13,927 nucleotides of DNA from CAYTOF01 sp964439435 (GCA_964439435.1 CAYTOF010000057.1:1-13927), one strand, 5' to 3'; positions 1 to 7,197 are shown, counted from the first letter of the stretch. Numbers and translations are program-made. The notes: generated by a model not told the origin, from the sequence alone.

Positions 1-111
1 AAACTGCCTGAACTGCAAAATATCAATTTAAAAAATCAATTATTAGAGGTTACCTACAATAATATTCTATATATTCTGCTTTCAATTTCAATACTCAGCT
101 CGATATTCTAT

Positions 112-117
112 TATAAT
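112..117 (+). promoter_or_regulatory. Possible -10 box upstream of the plus-strand cluster
   Basis: A perfect TATAAT lies 14 bases before the ATG chosen for the metallo-beta-lactamase-fold lipoprotein gene. No good -35 box is found 16-18 bases upstream (the bases there read roughly CAATAC) and no TG extension precedes the box. A second TATAAT overlaps the start codon itself (127-132). The region is AT-rich, so chance matches are expected. If the box is used, the transcript would have almost no leader. That would fit the absence of a clear ribosome binding site, but this is inference. Confidence 0.22.
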
Positions 118-130
118 GTGAGTGTGTATA

Positions 131-1090
131 ATGTCTCTAATGCGTTTGAGAACAGCGGTAATAACATTGTTGTTTTTCTGCCTGTTTTTTTTATATGGAT
201 GTGATGTACCTTTCAAACAGCCATCTGATTGGTCCTTAGGCTATTCTTCAAAATCCGATTCACATGCCTTTTCAAGCACTCAGACAAATATTACCGGAAA
301 CACCACAAATACAGCCAATGCCTCTTTATCCATTTTCTTTATTGATTGTGGTCAAGGTGATTCCATATATGCTGAATTACCTTGCGGTAAAAACATATTG
401 GTAGATGGTGGTCCAGGAACCGAGGTGTCCTCTGTTTTAAAGATACTCAAGTCTCGCAATGTTAAAAAAGTCGATATCGTAGTTGCCACACACCCTCACG
501 AAGACCATATTGGCGGTTTATATGATGTCCTAAATAAATACGATATCGGAGCAATCTATATGCCGGCGGCAGTTCACCCAACACAAGCATTTGAAAGATT
601 ACTTGATGCCATTGATGTTAAAGGACTCGAAATCGATGTACCTTATCCCGGGGAATACATCTTGGGAGATGAAAATGATGACTTCTCGATACTCTGTGTT
701 GCTCCAAATTCCGATTCCTATGCAAACCTAAACAACTATTCTATCGTATTGCTGTTCAAATACGGCGAGCGTAGAATATTACTTGCCGGTGATGCCGAAA
801 TTGAAAGCGAAAACGAGCAACTTGCATACGGTTATGATATTAAGGCTGATATCATCAAGCTTGGGCATCACGGTTCTCGAACCTCTTCTTCCAACAAGTA
901 TCTTTTAGCAGTATCTCCCTCAGTTGCCATTGTATCATGTGGGAAGGACAACATCTATGGACATCCCCACCAAGAAGTCCTCAAAAGGCTTAAAAGACTT
1001 AATGTATCGATATATCAGACAGATAAGCATGGCACCATATTGGTGCAAACAAACGGTTCAGACATGCTTATAAAACCAATTGGAGGGTAA
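131..1090 (+). CDS. Lipoprotein ComEC/Rec2-type metallo-beta-lactamase-fold hydrolase
   Basis: This is a predicted exported lipoprotein with a metallo-beta-lactamase fold, similar to the soluble C-terminal domain of ComEC. Numbering here is from the GTG at 122, which adds three residues to the preferred ATG start at 131. A hydrophobic signal segment (11-24) ends in a lipobox LYGC with Cys27. A Ser/Thr/Asn-rich linker (about 41-68) follows, then the catalytic domain. That domain has DCGQGDS at 75-81, the metal-binding THPHEDH motif at 123-129, a GDAE motif at 222-225, GHHGS at 248-252 and YGHPH at 279-283. All expected metal ligands are present, so the enzyme looks active. The substrate is unknown: ComEC-family domains are proposed to be nucleases, while other MBL lipoproteins are phosphodiesterases. 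The start is uncertain (GTG 122, ATG 131 or ATG 140) because no strong Shine-Dalgarno is visible; ATG 131 has a weak GTGAG upstream. The next gene follows after 4 bases, so the two are surely co-transcribed. Confidence 0.88.
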   Translation: MSLMRLRTAVITLLFFCLFFLYGCDVPFKQPSDWSLGYSSKSDSHAFSSTQTNITGNTTNTANASLSIFFIDCGQGDSIYAELPCGKNILVDGGPGTEVSSVLKILKSRNVKKVDIVVATHPHEDHIGGLYDVLNKYDIGAIYMPAAVHPTQAFERLLDAIDVKGLEIDVPYPGEYILGDENDDFSILCVAPNSDSYANLNNYSIVLLFKYGERRILLAGDAEIESENEQLAYGYDIKADIIKLGHHGSRTSSSNKYLLAVSPSVAIVSCGKDNIYGHPHQEVLKRLKRLNVSIYQTDKHGTILVQTNGSDMLIKPIGG

Positions 1091-1094
1091 TGCG

Positions 1095-1313
1095 ATGATT
1101 GTCGTCGATAGATTTGAAAGTGATATTGCACTTCTTGAAATAGATGGTAAAATGTTGGAAGTGTGTAGATCCCTATTGCCTAAAGAGGCCATCGAAGGAA
1201 GTATTTTAACTTTCGATGGTGAAAAATATGTGCTTGATGAAACTGCTTCAACTAAGCGCACTCAATTTTTAAGGGATCGTTTCAATTCGCTTCGCAGAAA
1301 GAAAAAATGCTGA
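1095..1313 (+). CDS. DUF3006 family small protein
   Basis: This is a 72-residue protein that I recognise as DUF3006-like, from its opening MIVVDRFESDIALLEIDG, the central SILTFDGEKYVLDE and a basic tail (LRDRFNSLRRKKKC). Family members are small, probably all-beta, and are very often encoded directly beside ComEC/Rec2-type MBL proteins in Firmicutes. Their function is unknown. A reading frame could start at a TTG at 1080. However, GGAGGG at 1082-1087 lies 7 bases before the ATG at 1095, so the ATG is the likely start. The gene begins 4 bases after the MBL stop, which suggests translational coupling and a shared role. No signal peptide is visible, so it is probably cytoplasmic while its partner is exported. 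Confidence 0.85.
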   Translation: MIVVDRFESDIALLEIDGKMLEVCRSLLPKEAIEGSILTFDGEKYVLDETASTKRTQFLRDRFNSLRRKKKC

Positions 1314-1375
1314 AACTTGTTTACCGCTATTAACAACATGACTTCTCATATCATTCCGCTCTTTAGAGGTGAACT

Positions 1376-2551
1376 ATGTCAAATATAAAACTCTGGATTA
1401 TTTCTTGCATACTGATAGCATTTCTACTCTTTGCATGGTTTTTCTCAGATATAGTCCTGTTGTTTTTAACGGCTGCTGTATTTGCCTTTATATTGACTCC
1501 ACCTGTGGACTATCTCCAGAAAGTAATGAAGCGAAAAGGTCGTCTCCTGGCAACTGCCATTGTCTTTATTTGTGCTTTGGCAATCCTTATCGCTCTTGTG
1601 GCACTTTTCTTACCTATGTTGATAAATCAGGCTAAATCTGCATATGACAATATAGGTTCGTTTGCAAACGAAATCTTCAGCAAGATAGAGAATCTCGGTA
1701 AATATCTCGAAGGGCTTGGAGTTCATTCTCGTATAACTGAGTTCATCGTCGAAATGGCTGACGACTTGAAAATTCTGTTTGCACAGGGTGCAAGTTCTCT
1801 GCTTATAGGCATCGTTGAATCCGCAATGAAGATTCTGGACATTATCTTATTTTTTATTATTACATTTTATCTTATGCTTGATGGAAGGCGTATTTACCGT
1901 TCCATGACAAACAACATGTCAGCTGCATGGCGTGTTCGTGTTAATCGAATATCCCATGAATTAAATGAATTAGTCTGGAGCTATCTGCGCCAGCGCATAT
2001 TGATTTCCTCCGGACTTGCAGTAGTGTCTCTTATAGGTTTTGTTGCATTTGGACTCGAATACGCTTTGCTCTTGGCGTTTATTACTTTTTGCCTTGATTT
2101 CATTCCGTACTTCGGATCTATCATAGCAGGCGCCATCACACTTGCTTCCGCACTCATCAGTGGTGGTTGGACCCTTGCTTTCTGGGTGCTTATCTTTATA
2201 ACTATAGTGCAACAAATAGAAGGAAATATTGTTTCACCTCTGTTACAAGCCAAATCTGTGGATGTTCATCCGGTAGCAGTCATTTTTGCTTTGCTTGCCA
2301 GCTCAAAACTATGGGGGATACTTGGCATGTTTATCGCTGTTCCAATGGTTGGACTTGTCAGAGTACTGTTTTATGAGGTCAGGGACCTTTATCGCTCGGT
2401 AGACCGACCGGGAGGCTTCGGAAGCACATCTGATGACCCTTTGACAATCCCCAAGATCAAAGAAAACAAAGGTAGTCCCGGTTTTATAAATCTGTTTAAA
2501 AAGTTGAACCTCAAGAAAAAGGAGAACAAAAATGAAACTAAGTATCAGTGA
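1376..2551 (+). CDS. AI-2E family transporter (PF01594-type membrane protein)
   Basis: This 391-residue polytopic membrane protein has about seven or eight hydrophobic segments. Two open the protein (about residues 6-26 and 27-45), one lies near 60-80, a pair surrounds 145-170, and a cluster lies in the C-terminal half. The family signatures are DFIPYFGSIIAG around residues 241-252 and the QQIEGNIVSPLLQ...VHPVAVIFALLASSKLWGILGMFIAVP block around 278-327. The tail is hydrophilic and lysine-rich. The family is named after E. coli TqsA, which exports autoinducer-2, but other members are Na+(Li+)/H+ antiporters or are uncharacterised, so the substrate cannot be given. AGAGG at 1365-1369 lies 6 bases before the ATG. 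The gene starts 62 bases after the DUF3006 gene, and its last 20 bases overlap the start of the NagB-like gene. Expression of the two is therefore probably coupled. Confidence 0.93.
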   Translation: MSNIKLWIISCILIAFLLFAWFFSDIVLLFLTAAVFAFILTPPVDYLQKVMKRKGRLLATAIVFICALAILIALVALFLPMLINQAKSAYDNIGSFANEIFSKIENLGKYLEGLGVHSRITEFIVEMADDLKILFAQGASSLLIGIVESAMKILDIILFFIITFYLMLDGRRIYRSMTNNMSAAWRVRVNRISHELNELVWSYLRQRILISSGLAVVSLIGFVAFGLEYALLLAFITFCLDFIPYFGSIIAGAITLASALISGGWTLAFWVLIFITIVQQIEGNIVSPLLQAKSVDVHPVAVIFALLASSKLWGILGMFIAVPMVGLVRVLFYEVRDLYRSVDRPGGFGSTSDDPLTIPKIKENKGSPGFINLFKKLNLKKKENKNETKYQ

Positions 2552-3257
2552 AAATTCTGTTGAGCTCGGACTTAAAGCGGCAAAAGATGTCGCCGCTCGA
2601 CTCAATTCCGCAATAGCAGCCAACGGGACAGCACGATTACTGCTTTCCACCGGAGCCTCACAATTTGATTTTTTCGAAGCTTTATTAGTTCAAAATATCG
2701 ATTGGACACGCGTCGAAATGTTCCATTTAGACGAATATGTTGGTCTTCCGGAAACACATGCTGCTAGCTTCCGCAAATATCTGAAAGAGCGTTTTGTGTC
2801 AAAAGTATCTTTGCGAGATGCCCATTTCGTTGATGGCGAAAGTGACCTCGAAACCACTATCACTGCCTTAAATGATCAGGTCTCAAAGTATCCAATTGAC
2901 GTAGGAGTTATCGGCATTGGAGAAAATTCACATATAGCCTTTAATGATCCCCCCGCAGATTTTCAAACCCGAGATCCCTTTATCATTGTTGACCTTGATG
3001 ATGCATGCAAAACACAGCAAGTCAGAGAAGGTTGGTTCCCGACAAAAGATGATGTGCCGAGGCAAGCTATATCTATGTCCGTACACCGAATCATGATGAG
3101 CAAAGCCATCATTTCTGTTGTACCTTATGAAGTTAAAGCAGAAGCTGTTAAGAAAACTCTTTCTCTTCCCGTTTCCCCGGAAGTCCCTGCCACAATGTTA
3201 AATATGCATCCTGATTGGACACTTTATCTGGACAACGATTCCGCTTCCCTTCTATAA
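2532..3257 (+). CDS. NagB-like glucosamine-6-phosphate deaminase/isomerase family protein
   Basis: This 241-residue cytoplasmic enzyme belongs to the NagB/6-phosphogluconolactonase superfamily. The sugar-phosphate loop reads LLLSTGASQFDFFEALL (about residues 36-52). It is followed by FHLDEYVGLPETHAASFRKYL (64-84), whose Asp67 matches the catalytic Asp72 of E. coli NagB. GIGENSHIAFNDP (128-140) carries the ring-opening histidine (His134). Compared with E. coli NagB, the residue matching Asp141 is Asn132 and the one matching Glu148 is Asp139, so this is the GIGEN-type subgroup rather than classical NagB. True NagB converts glucosamine-6-phosphate to fructose-6-phosphate and ammonia; here the exact substrate is an inference. 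AAGGAG lies within the end of the transporter gene, a few bases before the ATG. No nagA or PTS gene lies nearby, so context does not confirm amino-sugar catabolism. Confidence 0.88.
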   Translation: MKLSISENSVELGLKAAKDVAARLNSAIAANGTARLLLSTGASQFDFFEALLVQNIDWTRVEMFHLDEYVGLPETHAASFRKYLKERFVSKVSLRDAHFVDGESDLETTITALNDQVSKYPIDVGVIGIGENSHIAFNDPPADFQTRDPFIIVDLDDACKTQQVREGWFPTKDDVPRQAISMSVHRIMMSKAIISVVPYEVKAEAVKKTLSLPVSPEVPATMLNMHPDWTLYLDNDSASLL

Positions 3258-3324
3258 GCCCTCAATATGCAGCTTCGTCTGCTTCATTTAATATTTAAAG
3301 AGAAAGGAGGTGAAGGTATAACGA

Positions 3325-4083
3325 ATGCTTTTTTCAAAATTTAAAAAGTCAAAAGAAAGGCGAATCGCAGCATTTGTGGACTACGAGCATTGGTATATCG
3401 CTTTAGAGAATCTACATCAACAAAAGCCGGATATTGGATCCTGGTTTTCGGACCTAACCAGACGTGGGCGAGTGGTAGATGCTGTATTTTTTGCAGATTT
3501 TTCAAGGGATGGTCTTAGAGATGAAATCGCACGCATACGCTCCTTTTCAAATAAGATAATTGAGACACGCAATCCCAATCCGCGACATAAAAAAGATTAT
3601 ACTGATTTTATTATGCTTGATAACATATATCAAAGAGCTCTGTCCAGTGAAAATATTGATTTATATGTTATTTTTTCCGGCGATGGGCATTTCAGCTCCA
3701 TAACATCTTTTCTTAAAAACAATCTCAACAAAGAAGTCGGAATTTATGGTGTCGGTGGCGCTGTTAGCAAACTTTTAAAAGATGCTTCAGACTGGTATGT
3801 GGAAATCCCCGACTCTGATTCTAAACAACGACATATTGCGATTCTCATTTTAAATTCAATAAGACGCGCAGAAAAAAATAGATTCAATTTTACAACTTTT
3901 AACTCCACTGTTAATTATGTTTCTGATGGCAATTACCTCGAACGAGAAGATGTGAAAGATGCTCTTATCTCTCTCATAGACAACGGAGTCATAACTCAAC
4001 GCGAGATTATAGTAAATAAAGCTGATAAATTGAGGGTATTGTCAGTAAATTGGAGTAAAGCCTCTCAGATGGGATATTCATAA
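3325..4083 (+). CDS. NYN domain (PIN-like) putative ribonuclease
   Basis: The 252-residue protein has a NYN/PIN-like domain at about residues 13-162. Predicted metal-binding acidic residues are seen in AAFVDYEHW (Asp19), DYTDFIMLDN (Asp94, with Asp99) and VIFSGDGHF (Asp120). The pattern of strands ending in acidic residues matches NYN proteins such as LabA and MARF1, which act on or bind RNA. The C-terminal third (about 166-252) is separate; residues 203-228 could form a small winged-helix-like unit (EREDVKDALISLIDNGVIT), but I do not claim a named domain there. The basic N-terminus has no signal, so the protein is likely cytoplasmic. GGAGG at 3306-3310 is 14 bases from the ATG, an unusually long spacing, yet no alternative in-frame start fits better. 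It is the last gene of the plus-strand cluster, 67 bases after the NagB-like gene, and its stop codon lies inside the terminator stem. Confidence 0.87.
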   Translation: MLFSKFKKSKERRIAAFVDYEHWYIALENLHQQKPDIGSWFSDLTRRGRVVDAVFFADFSRDGLRDEIARIRSFSNKIIETRNPNPRHKKDYTDFIMLDNIYQRALSSENIDLYVIFSGDGHFSSITSFLKNNLNKEVGIYGVGGAVSKLLKDASDWYVEIPDSDSKQRHIAILILNSIRRAEKNRFNFTTFNSTVNYVSDGNYLEREDVKDALISLIDNGVITQREIIVNKADKLRVLSVNWSKASQMGYS

Positions 4084-4130
4084 AAGTAAAAAAGCCACCG
4101 GTCATCACACCGGTGGCTTTTTTACTTTTA
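4081..4130. terminator. Perfect 22-bp inverted repeat, bidirectional terminator
   Basis: The arms 4081-4102 and 4109-4130 are exact reverse complements with a 6-base loop (CATCAC). The GC core is GCCACCGGT/ACCGGTGGC, flanked by an A6 run on the left and a T6 run on the right, so a U-tract follows the stem on either strand. The left arm starts with the TAA stop of the NYN gene. The right arm ends 5 bases before the stop of the convergent lipoprotein gene. It therefore probably terminates transcription of both. Confidence 0.93.
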
Positions 4131-4135
4131 TTGCG

Positions 4136-5740
4136 TTAGATGATAAGCATAAAGAGAATAAGCAACGGAAATGCTCCTGGGTCATCGGACAGTATTTCAA
4201 ACAAATCTTCAAGATAGTCCTCTGCATCGTCTTCACTGACGACTTCACCAAGATCGGGGATTATTCTTCCCTCAGGTATTTCGGACAGCTCTTGCGAGTC
4301 TGTTCTGACGTAAAGCCTCCCGCCCAAAAGCCTTTCGTCTTCAACGATCAAATAGAATGAATCGACGTAAAGAACAAAAGTTCTAATGCCGTCACTGTTT
4401 TCAAGTGACAATTCAAATTCTATCATGAATTCAATATCGTCAGAATAAAGTGATACATCGCATAACAAGTTGACTAAATCATCTCCAAATTCATATTCTG
4501 CATCGACACTAAAATACAAGTAGTCTTCCCCATCGACGTAGTCAACGATTATCCAAAACGGTTTATAACCATCATTTAGTGTAGAACCAAAGCCATTGGC
4601 AATTTCAAGTCCCAAACTGTCATCATCGTTCTTTTCTTGCATGAATAAGGACATAAGAAAGCTCTCTTCATACGGATCAAGAATTAACATGAAATCAATT
4701 CTGTTGTCCTCCGAATCTACTATTATAGCAATATCGTAGAGATTTTCTCTGTCATAGATGGCCTCTAATGTCAGCGTCGCTATGCCCAACTCTTCACCAT
4801 CTAAGTCAGCAATGGAATCCAACACTTCGTTGATTTCATCAATAAATAATTTGTCACCAAGCATGTCTGAAATGGTCTCAGCAAAATCAAAAAGGACAGC
4901 ATTGTCGTTTTTCATTTCGAGAGCAACATCCTTTAAAATATCAAGTATTTGCTCGGTGCTCAACTCAAGAGTAAGTTTTTCCGCTTCTACTTCCCTATCG
5001 GATTCTCCAACTAAATGGGTAATGGTATCGATTCTATAAGCACTTTCCGGCACGAACTTAAGCATCAGGCCGATAGATTCATCAATCAACGCATAAAGAG
5101 AATTGGATATTTTCTCTAAATTTTCTGTATTGACAACATCTCCCAACTCTCCACCAAATTCGTCGAGGAAATCTCCCGCATCTTCGTCGATGTCGGCAAG
5201 GTTTAACGGGATTGAAACATATTTGTCCATATGGTCAGGCATTTGAAAATATAAGTTGCCATCTTCAGAGTAATAGGCATCTATAACCATCGGACCTACA
5301 CTATCGTCACTGAAATAGTTAACTTTGGCAGACAAATCCTTACCATCACTCAAAAGAAGTGCATCAAAGGATATACTTATCAATCCGTCCGGTAGCAGTT
5401 CTTCCAAAAACGGAGAACTGAACATAGCATCTACAACCAAAAGGTTACTTGTTGCGACTGACTCGCTACTCTTCTTCATTGCAGAAAAGATTTCACTTGT
5501 ATTGTCTGATAAAGCCTTCATACTATCCGACAAAACTCTCTGAAAATCTTGGCTTGCGGAGGGTATTATATCAGTCACGGGGGGCTCGGTTGCAACAGAA
5601 TGTGTGATTATATTGCTTGATTTTGTAGTGCCACTCGACACACCGGTAGTTTCTTCCGGCTGTTCAAGAGAGATGTCACATGCAGCGAAGGATAGCAAAA
5701 TTGCTATCACAATAATTATACCAATTAATTTCTTCTTCAT
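4136..5740 (-). CDS. Unrecognised acidic lipoprotein
   Basis: This 534-residue protein belongs to no family I can name. It starts with a lipoprotein signal: KKK, a hydrophobic stretch, then lipobox FAAC with Cys21. A Ser/Thr-rich low-complexity linker follows (about 22-60). The rest is very rich in Asp and Glu, with alternating hydrophobic strands such as LYDIAIIVDSEDNRIDFMLIL and DYLYFSVDAEYEF. This suggests a mostly beta structure, perhaps lipid- or envelope-related by analogy with LolA/LppX-like proteins; that is only a guess. The protein ends in the 11-residue hydrophobic tail FPLLILFMLII directly after an acidic segment. AGAAGG (5749-5754) lies 8 bases before the ATG. It is convergent with the NYN gene, follows the tuf terminator and has candidate promoters of its own, so it seems to be a single-gene unit. 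Confidence 0.87.
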   Translation of the reverse strand: MKKKLIGIIIVIAILLSFAACDISLEQPEETTGVSSGTTKSSNIITHSVATEPPVTDIIPSASQDFQRVLSDSMKALSDNTSEIFSAMKKSSESVATSNLLVVDAMFSSPFLEELLPDGLISISFDALLLSDGKDLSAKVNYFSDDSVGPMVIDAYYSEDGNLYFQMPDHMDKYVSIPLNLADIDEDAGDFLDEFGGELGDVVNTENLEKISNSLYALIDESIGLMLKFVPESAYRIDTITHLVGESDREVEAEKLTLELSTEQILDILKDVALEMKNDNAVLFDFAETISDMLGDKLFIDEINEVLDSIADLDGEELGIATLTLEAIYDRENLYDIAIIVDSEDNRIDFMLILDPYEESFLMSLFMQEKNDDDSLGLEIANGFGSTLNDGYKPFWIIVDYVDGEDYLYFSVDAEYEFGDDLVNLLCDVSLYSDDIEFMIEFELSLENSDGIRTFVLYVDSFYLIVEDERLLGGRLYVRTDSQELSEIPEGRIIPDLGEVVSEDDAEDYLEDLFEILSDDPGAFPLLILFMLII

Positions 5741-5762
5741 TTATTCTACCTTCTTTCTGGTA

Positions 5763-5831
5763 ATTATATCAAACAAAATCAGTACATGAAGACTTATACA
5801 AATTATATCACATAACCCAAACCCTATACAA
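5763..5831 (-). promoter_or_regulatory. Candidate tandem promoters of the lipoprotein gene
   Basis: Two extended -10 boxes, both TGATATAAT on the minus strand, lie upstream of the lipoprotein gene. Their TATAAT cores are at 5763-5768 and 5802-5807, 39 bases apart. The upstream one has a possible -35 TTGTAT at 5826-5831 (18-base spacing). The downstream one has only a poor TCTTCA at 5787-5792. The tuf terminator lies just upstream, so the gene needs its own promoter, which supports at least one of these. AT-richness makes chance matches possible. Confidence 0.45.
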
Positions 5832-5897
5832 GTTCATTTTTAAATGAAGATAAAATGCTGCACTTTTGTCATAAAACTATTATTATAAATACAGAAT

Positions 5898-5936
5898 AAA
5901 AAAGCGAAGACACGCAAAATGCGCCTTCGCTTTTTT
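5898..5936 (-). terminator. Factor-independent terminator of tuf
   Basis: The stem GCGAAG (5904-5909) pairs with CTTCGC (5925-5930). An inner CGC/GCG stem (5913-5915 with 5921-5923) closes an AAAAT loop, with a small internal bulge between the two. A6 and T6 runs flank the structure. Read on the minus strand the stem is followed by T6 and begins 19 bases after the tuf stop codon. The geometry would also allow termination of plus-strand transcripts, but no plus-strand gene enters it. Confidence 0.88.
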
Positions 5937-5948
5937 ACTAATATTAGA

Positions 5949-7157
5949 TTATTCTTTAATTGCTGTAACAACTCCGGAGCCAACTGTTTTACCGCCTTCA
6001 CGAATCGCAAATCGGAGGCCTTCTTCAATTGCTATAGGATAAATGAGTTCGATGTCCATCGTTACATGGTCACCGGGCATGCACATTTCAATACCTTCAG
6101 GCAATGTAATAACACCGGTAATGTCAGTAGTACGGAAATAGAACTGAGGACGATAGTTAGACATAAAGGGTTTGTGGCGCCCACCTTCAGCTTGCGTCAA
6201 AACATAGACCTGTCCTGTAAATTTTGTTATGGGTTTAATTGAGCCGGGTTTTGCAAGAACCTGTCCACGCTCAATTTCGTCACGCGTGACTCCGCGCAAA
6301 AGTGTGCCAATATTGTCACCAGCTTCGGCATAATCAAGAAGTTTCCTAAACATCTCAATGCCTGTAACAACAGTTTTTCTGGGTTCCGCACGCAGTCCGA
6401 CTATTTCAACTTCCTCTGAGAGTTTCAATTTACCGCGCTCAACACGGCCTGTGGCGACTGTACCGCGTCCGGTGATGGTCATGGTGTCTTCGACAGGCAT
6501 AAGGAAAGGAAGCTCAGATTTTCTCTCAGGAGTCGGGATGAACTCGTCAACATTTTTCATGAGTTCAAGGATTGGAGCATATTCAGGAGCATTGGGATCA
6601 GTGGATGTACTTTGCAGTGCAACAAGAGCAGATCCTTGGATGATAGGAGTGTCGTCTCCGGGGAAATCGTATTTGTTAAGAGCATCGCGTATTTCCATCT
6701 CGACAAGCTCAAGGATTTCCGGATCATCAACTGCGTCACATTTATTCATGAAAACGACAATTGCGGGAACACCAACCTGTCTTGCCAGCAAAATGTGCTC
6801 AAAGGTCTGAGCCATAACACCGTCAGTAGCTGCGATAACCAGGATTGCTCCATCCATCTGAGCTGCACCGGTAATCATGTTTTTAATGTAGTCAGCATGC
6901 CCCGGGCAGTCCACGTGAGCATAGTGTCTGTTTTCGGTCTCGTATTCGACATGGGATGTGTTGATCGTGATTCCGCGCGCTTTTTCTTCCGGCGCTTTAT
7001 CTATCTGATCATAGGCGGTAAAGGCTGCATTCGATGAATCTTGCAGTGCGAGAACCTTTGTTATTGCCGCCGTTAACGTTGTCTTGCCGTGGTCAACATG
7101 GCCAATTGTTCCAATGTTGACGTGAGGTTTACTTCTTTCAAATTTTGCTTTTGCCAT
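5949..7157 (-). CDS. tuf: Elongation factor Tu
   Basis: EF-Tu delivers aminoacyl-tRNA to the ribosomal A site as a GTP complex. The protein is complete at 402 residues. The GTPase domain shows the P-loop GHVDHGKT (19-26), switch I with RGITINTSHVEY (61-72), DCPGH (83-87) and NKCD (138-141). Domain II includes GRGTVATGRVERG (230-242). Domain III includes GGRHKPF and RPQFYFRTTD (336-345). One stretch is unusual: helix C reads DGVMAQTFEHILL where almost all EF-Tu proteins have DGPMPQTREHILL, giving Val114, Ala116 and Phe119. Later KPITKF replaces the common KPHTKF. AGGAGG (7167-7172) lies 9 bases before the ATG. The gene follows fusA by 93 bases, has a promoter of its own in that gap and ends in a clear terminator. 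Only one tuf copy is visible here; a second elsewhere is possible. Confidence 0.99.
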   Translation of the reverse strand: MAKAKFERSKPHVNIGTIGHVDHGKTTLTAAITKVLALQDSSNAAFTAYDQIDKAPEEKARGITINTSHVEYETENRHYAHVDCPGHADYIKNMITGAAQMDGAILVIAATDGVMAQTFEHILLARQVGVPAIVVFMNKCDAVDDPEILELVEMEIRDALNKYDFPGDDTPIIQGSALVALQSTSTDPNAPEYAPILELMKNVDEFIPTPERKSELPFLMPVEDTMTITGRGTVATGRVERGKLKLSEEVEIVGLRAEPRKTVVTGIEMFRKLLDYAEAGDNIGTLLRGVTRDEIERGQVLAKPGSIKPITKFTGQVYVLTQAEGGRHKPFMSNYRPQFYFRTTDITGVITLPEGIEMCMPGDHVTMDIELIYPIAIEEGLRFAIREGGKTVGSGVVTAIKE

Positions 7158-7197
7158 ACTTGGGGTCCTCCTCGTAAATTATACGTCAATTATGTTT

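Noticed and set aside
3258..3324. Hairpin GCAG/CTGC after the NagB-like gene as a terminator
   Set aside because: The stem is only 4 bp and no T-tract follows, so it is unlikely to end transcription before the NYN gene.
6358..7037. Plus-strand open frames of 141-150 residues opposite tuf
   Set aside because: They are antisense shadows of the highly conserved EF-Tu coding sequence, with no ribosome binding sites or plausible protein content.
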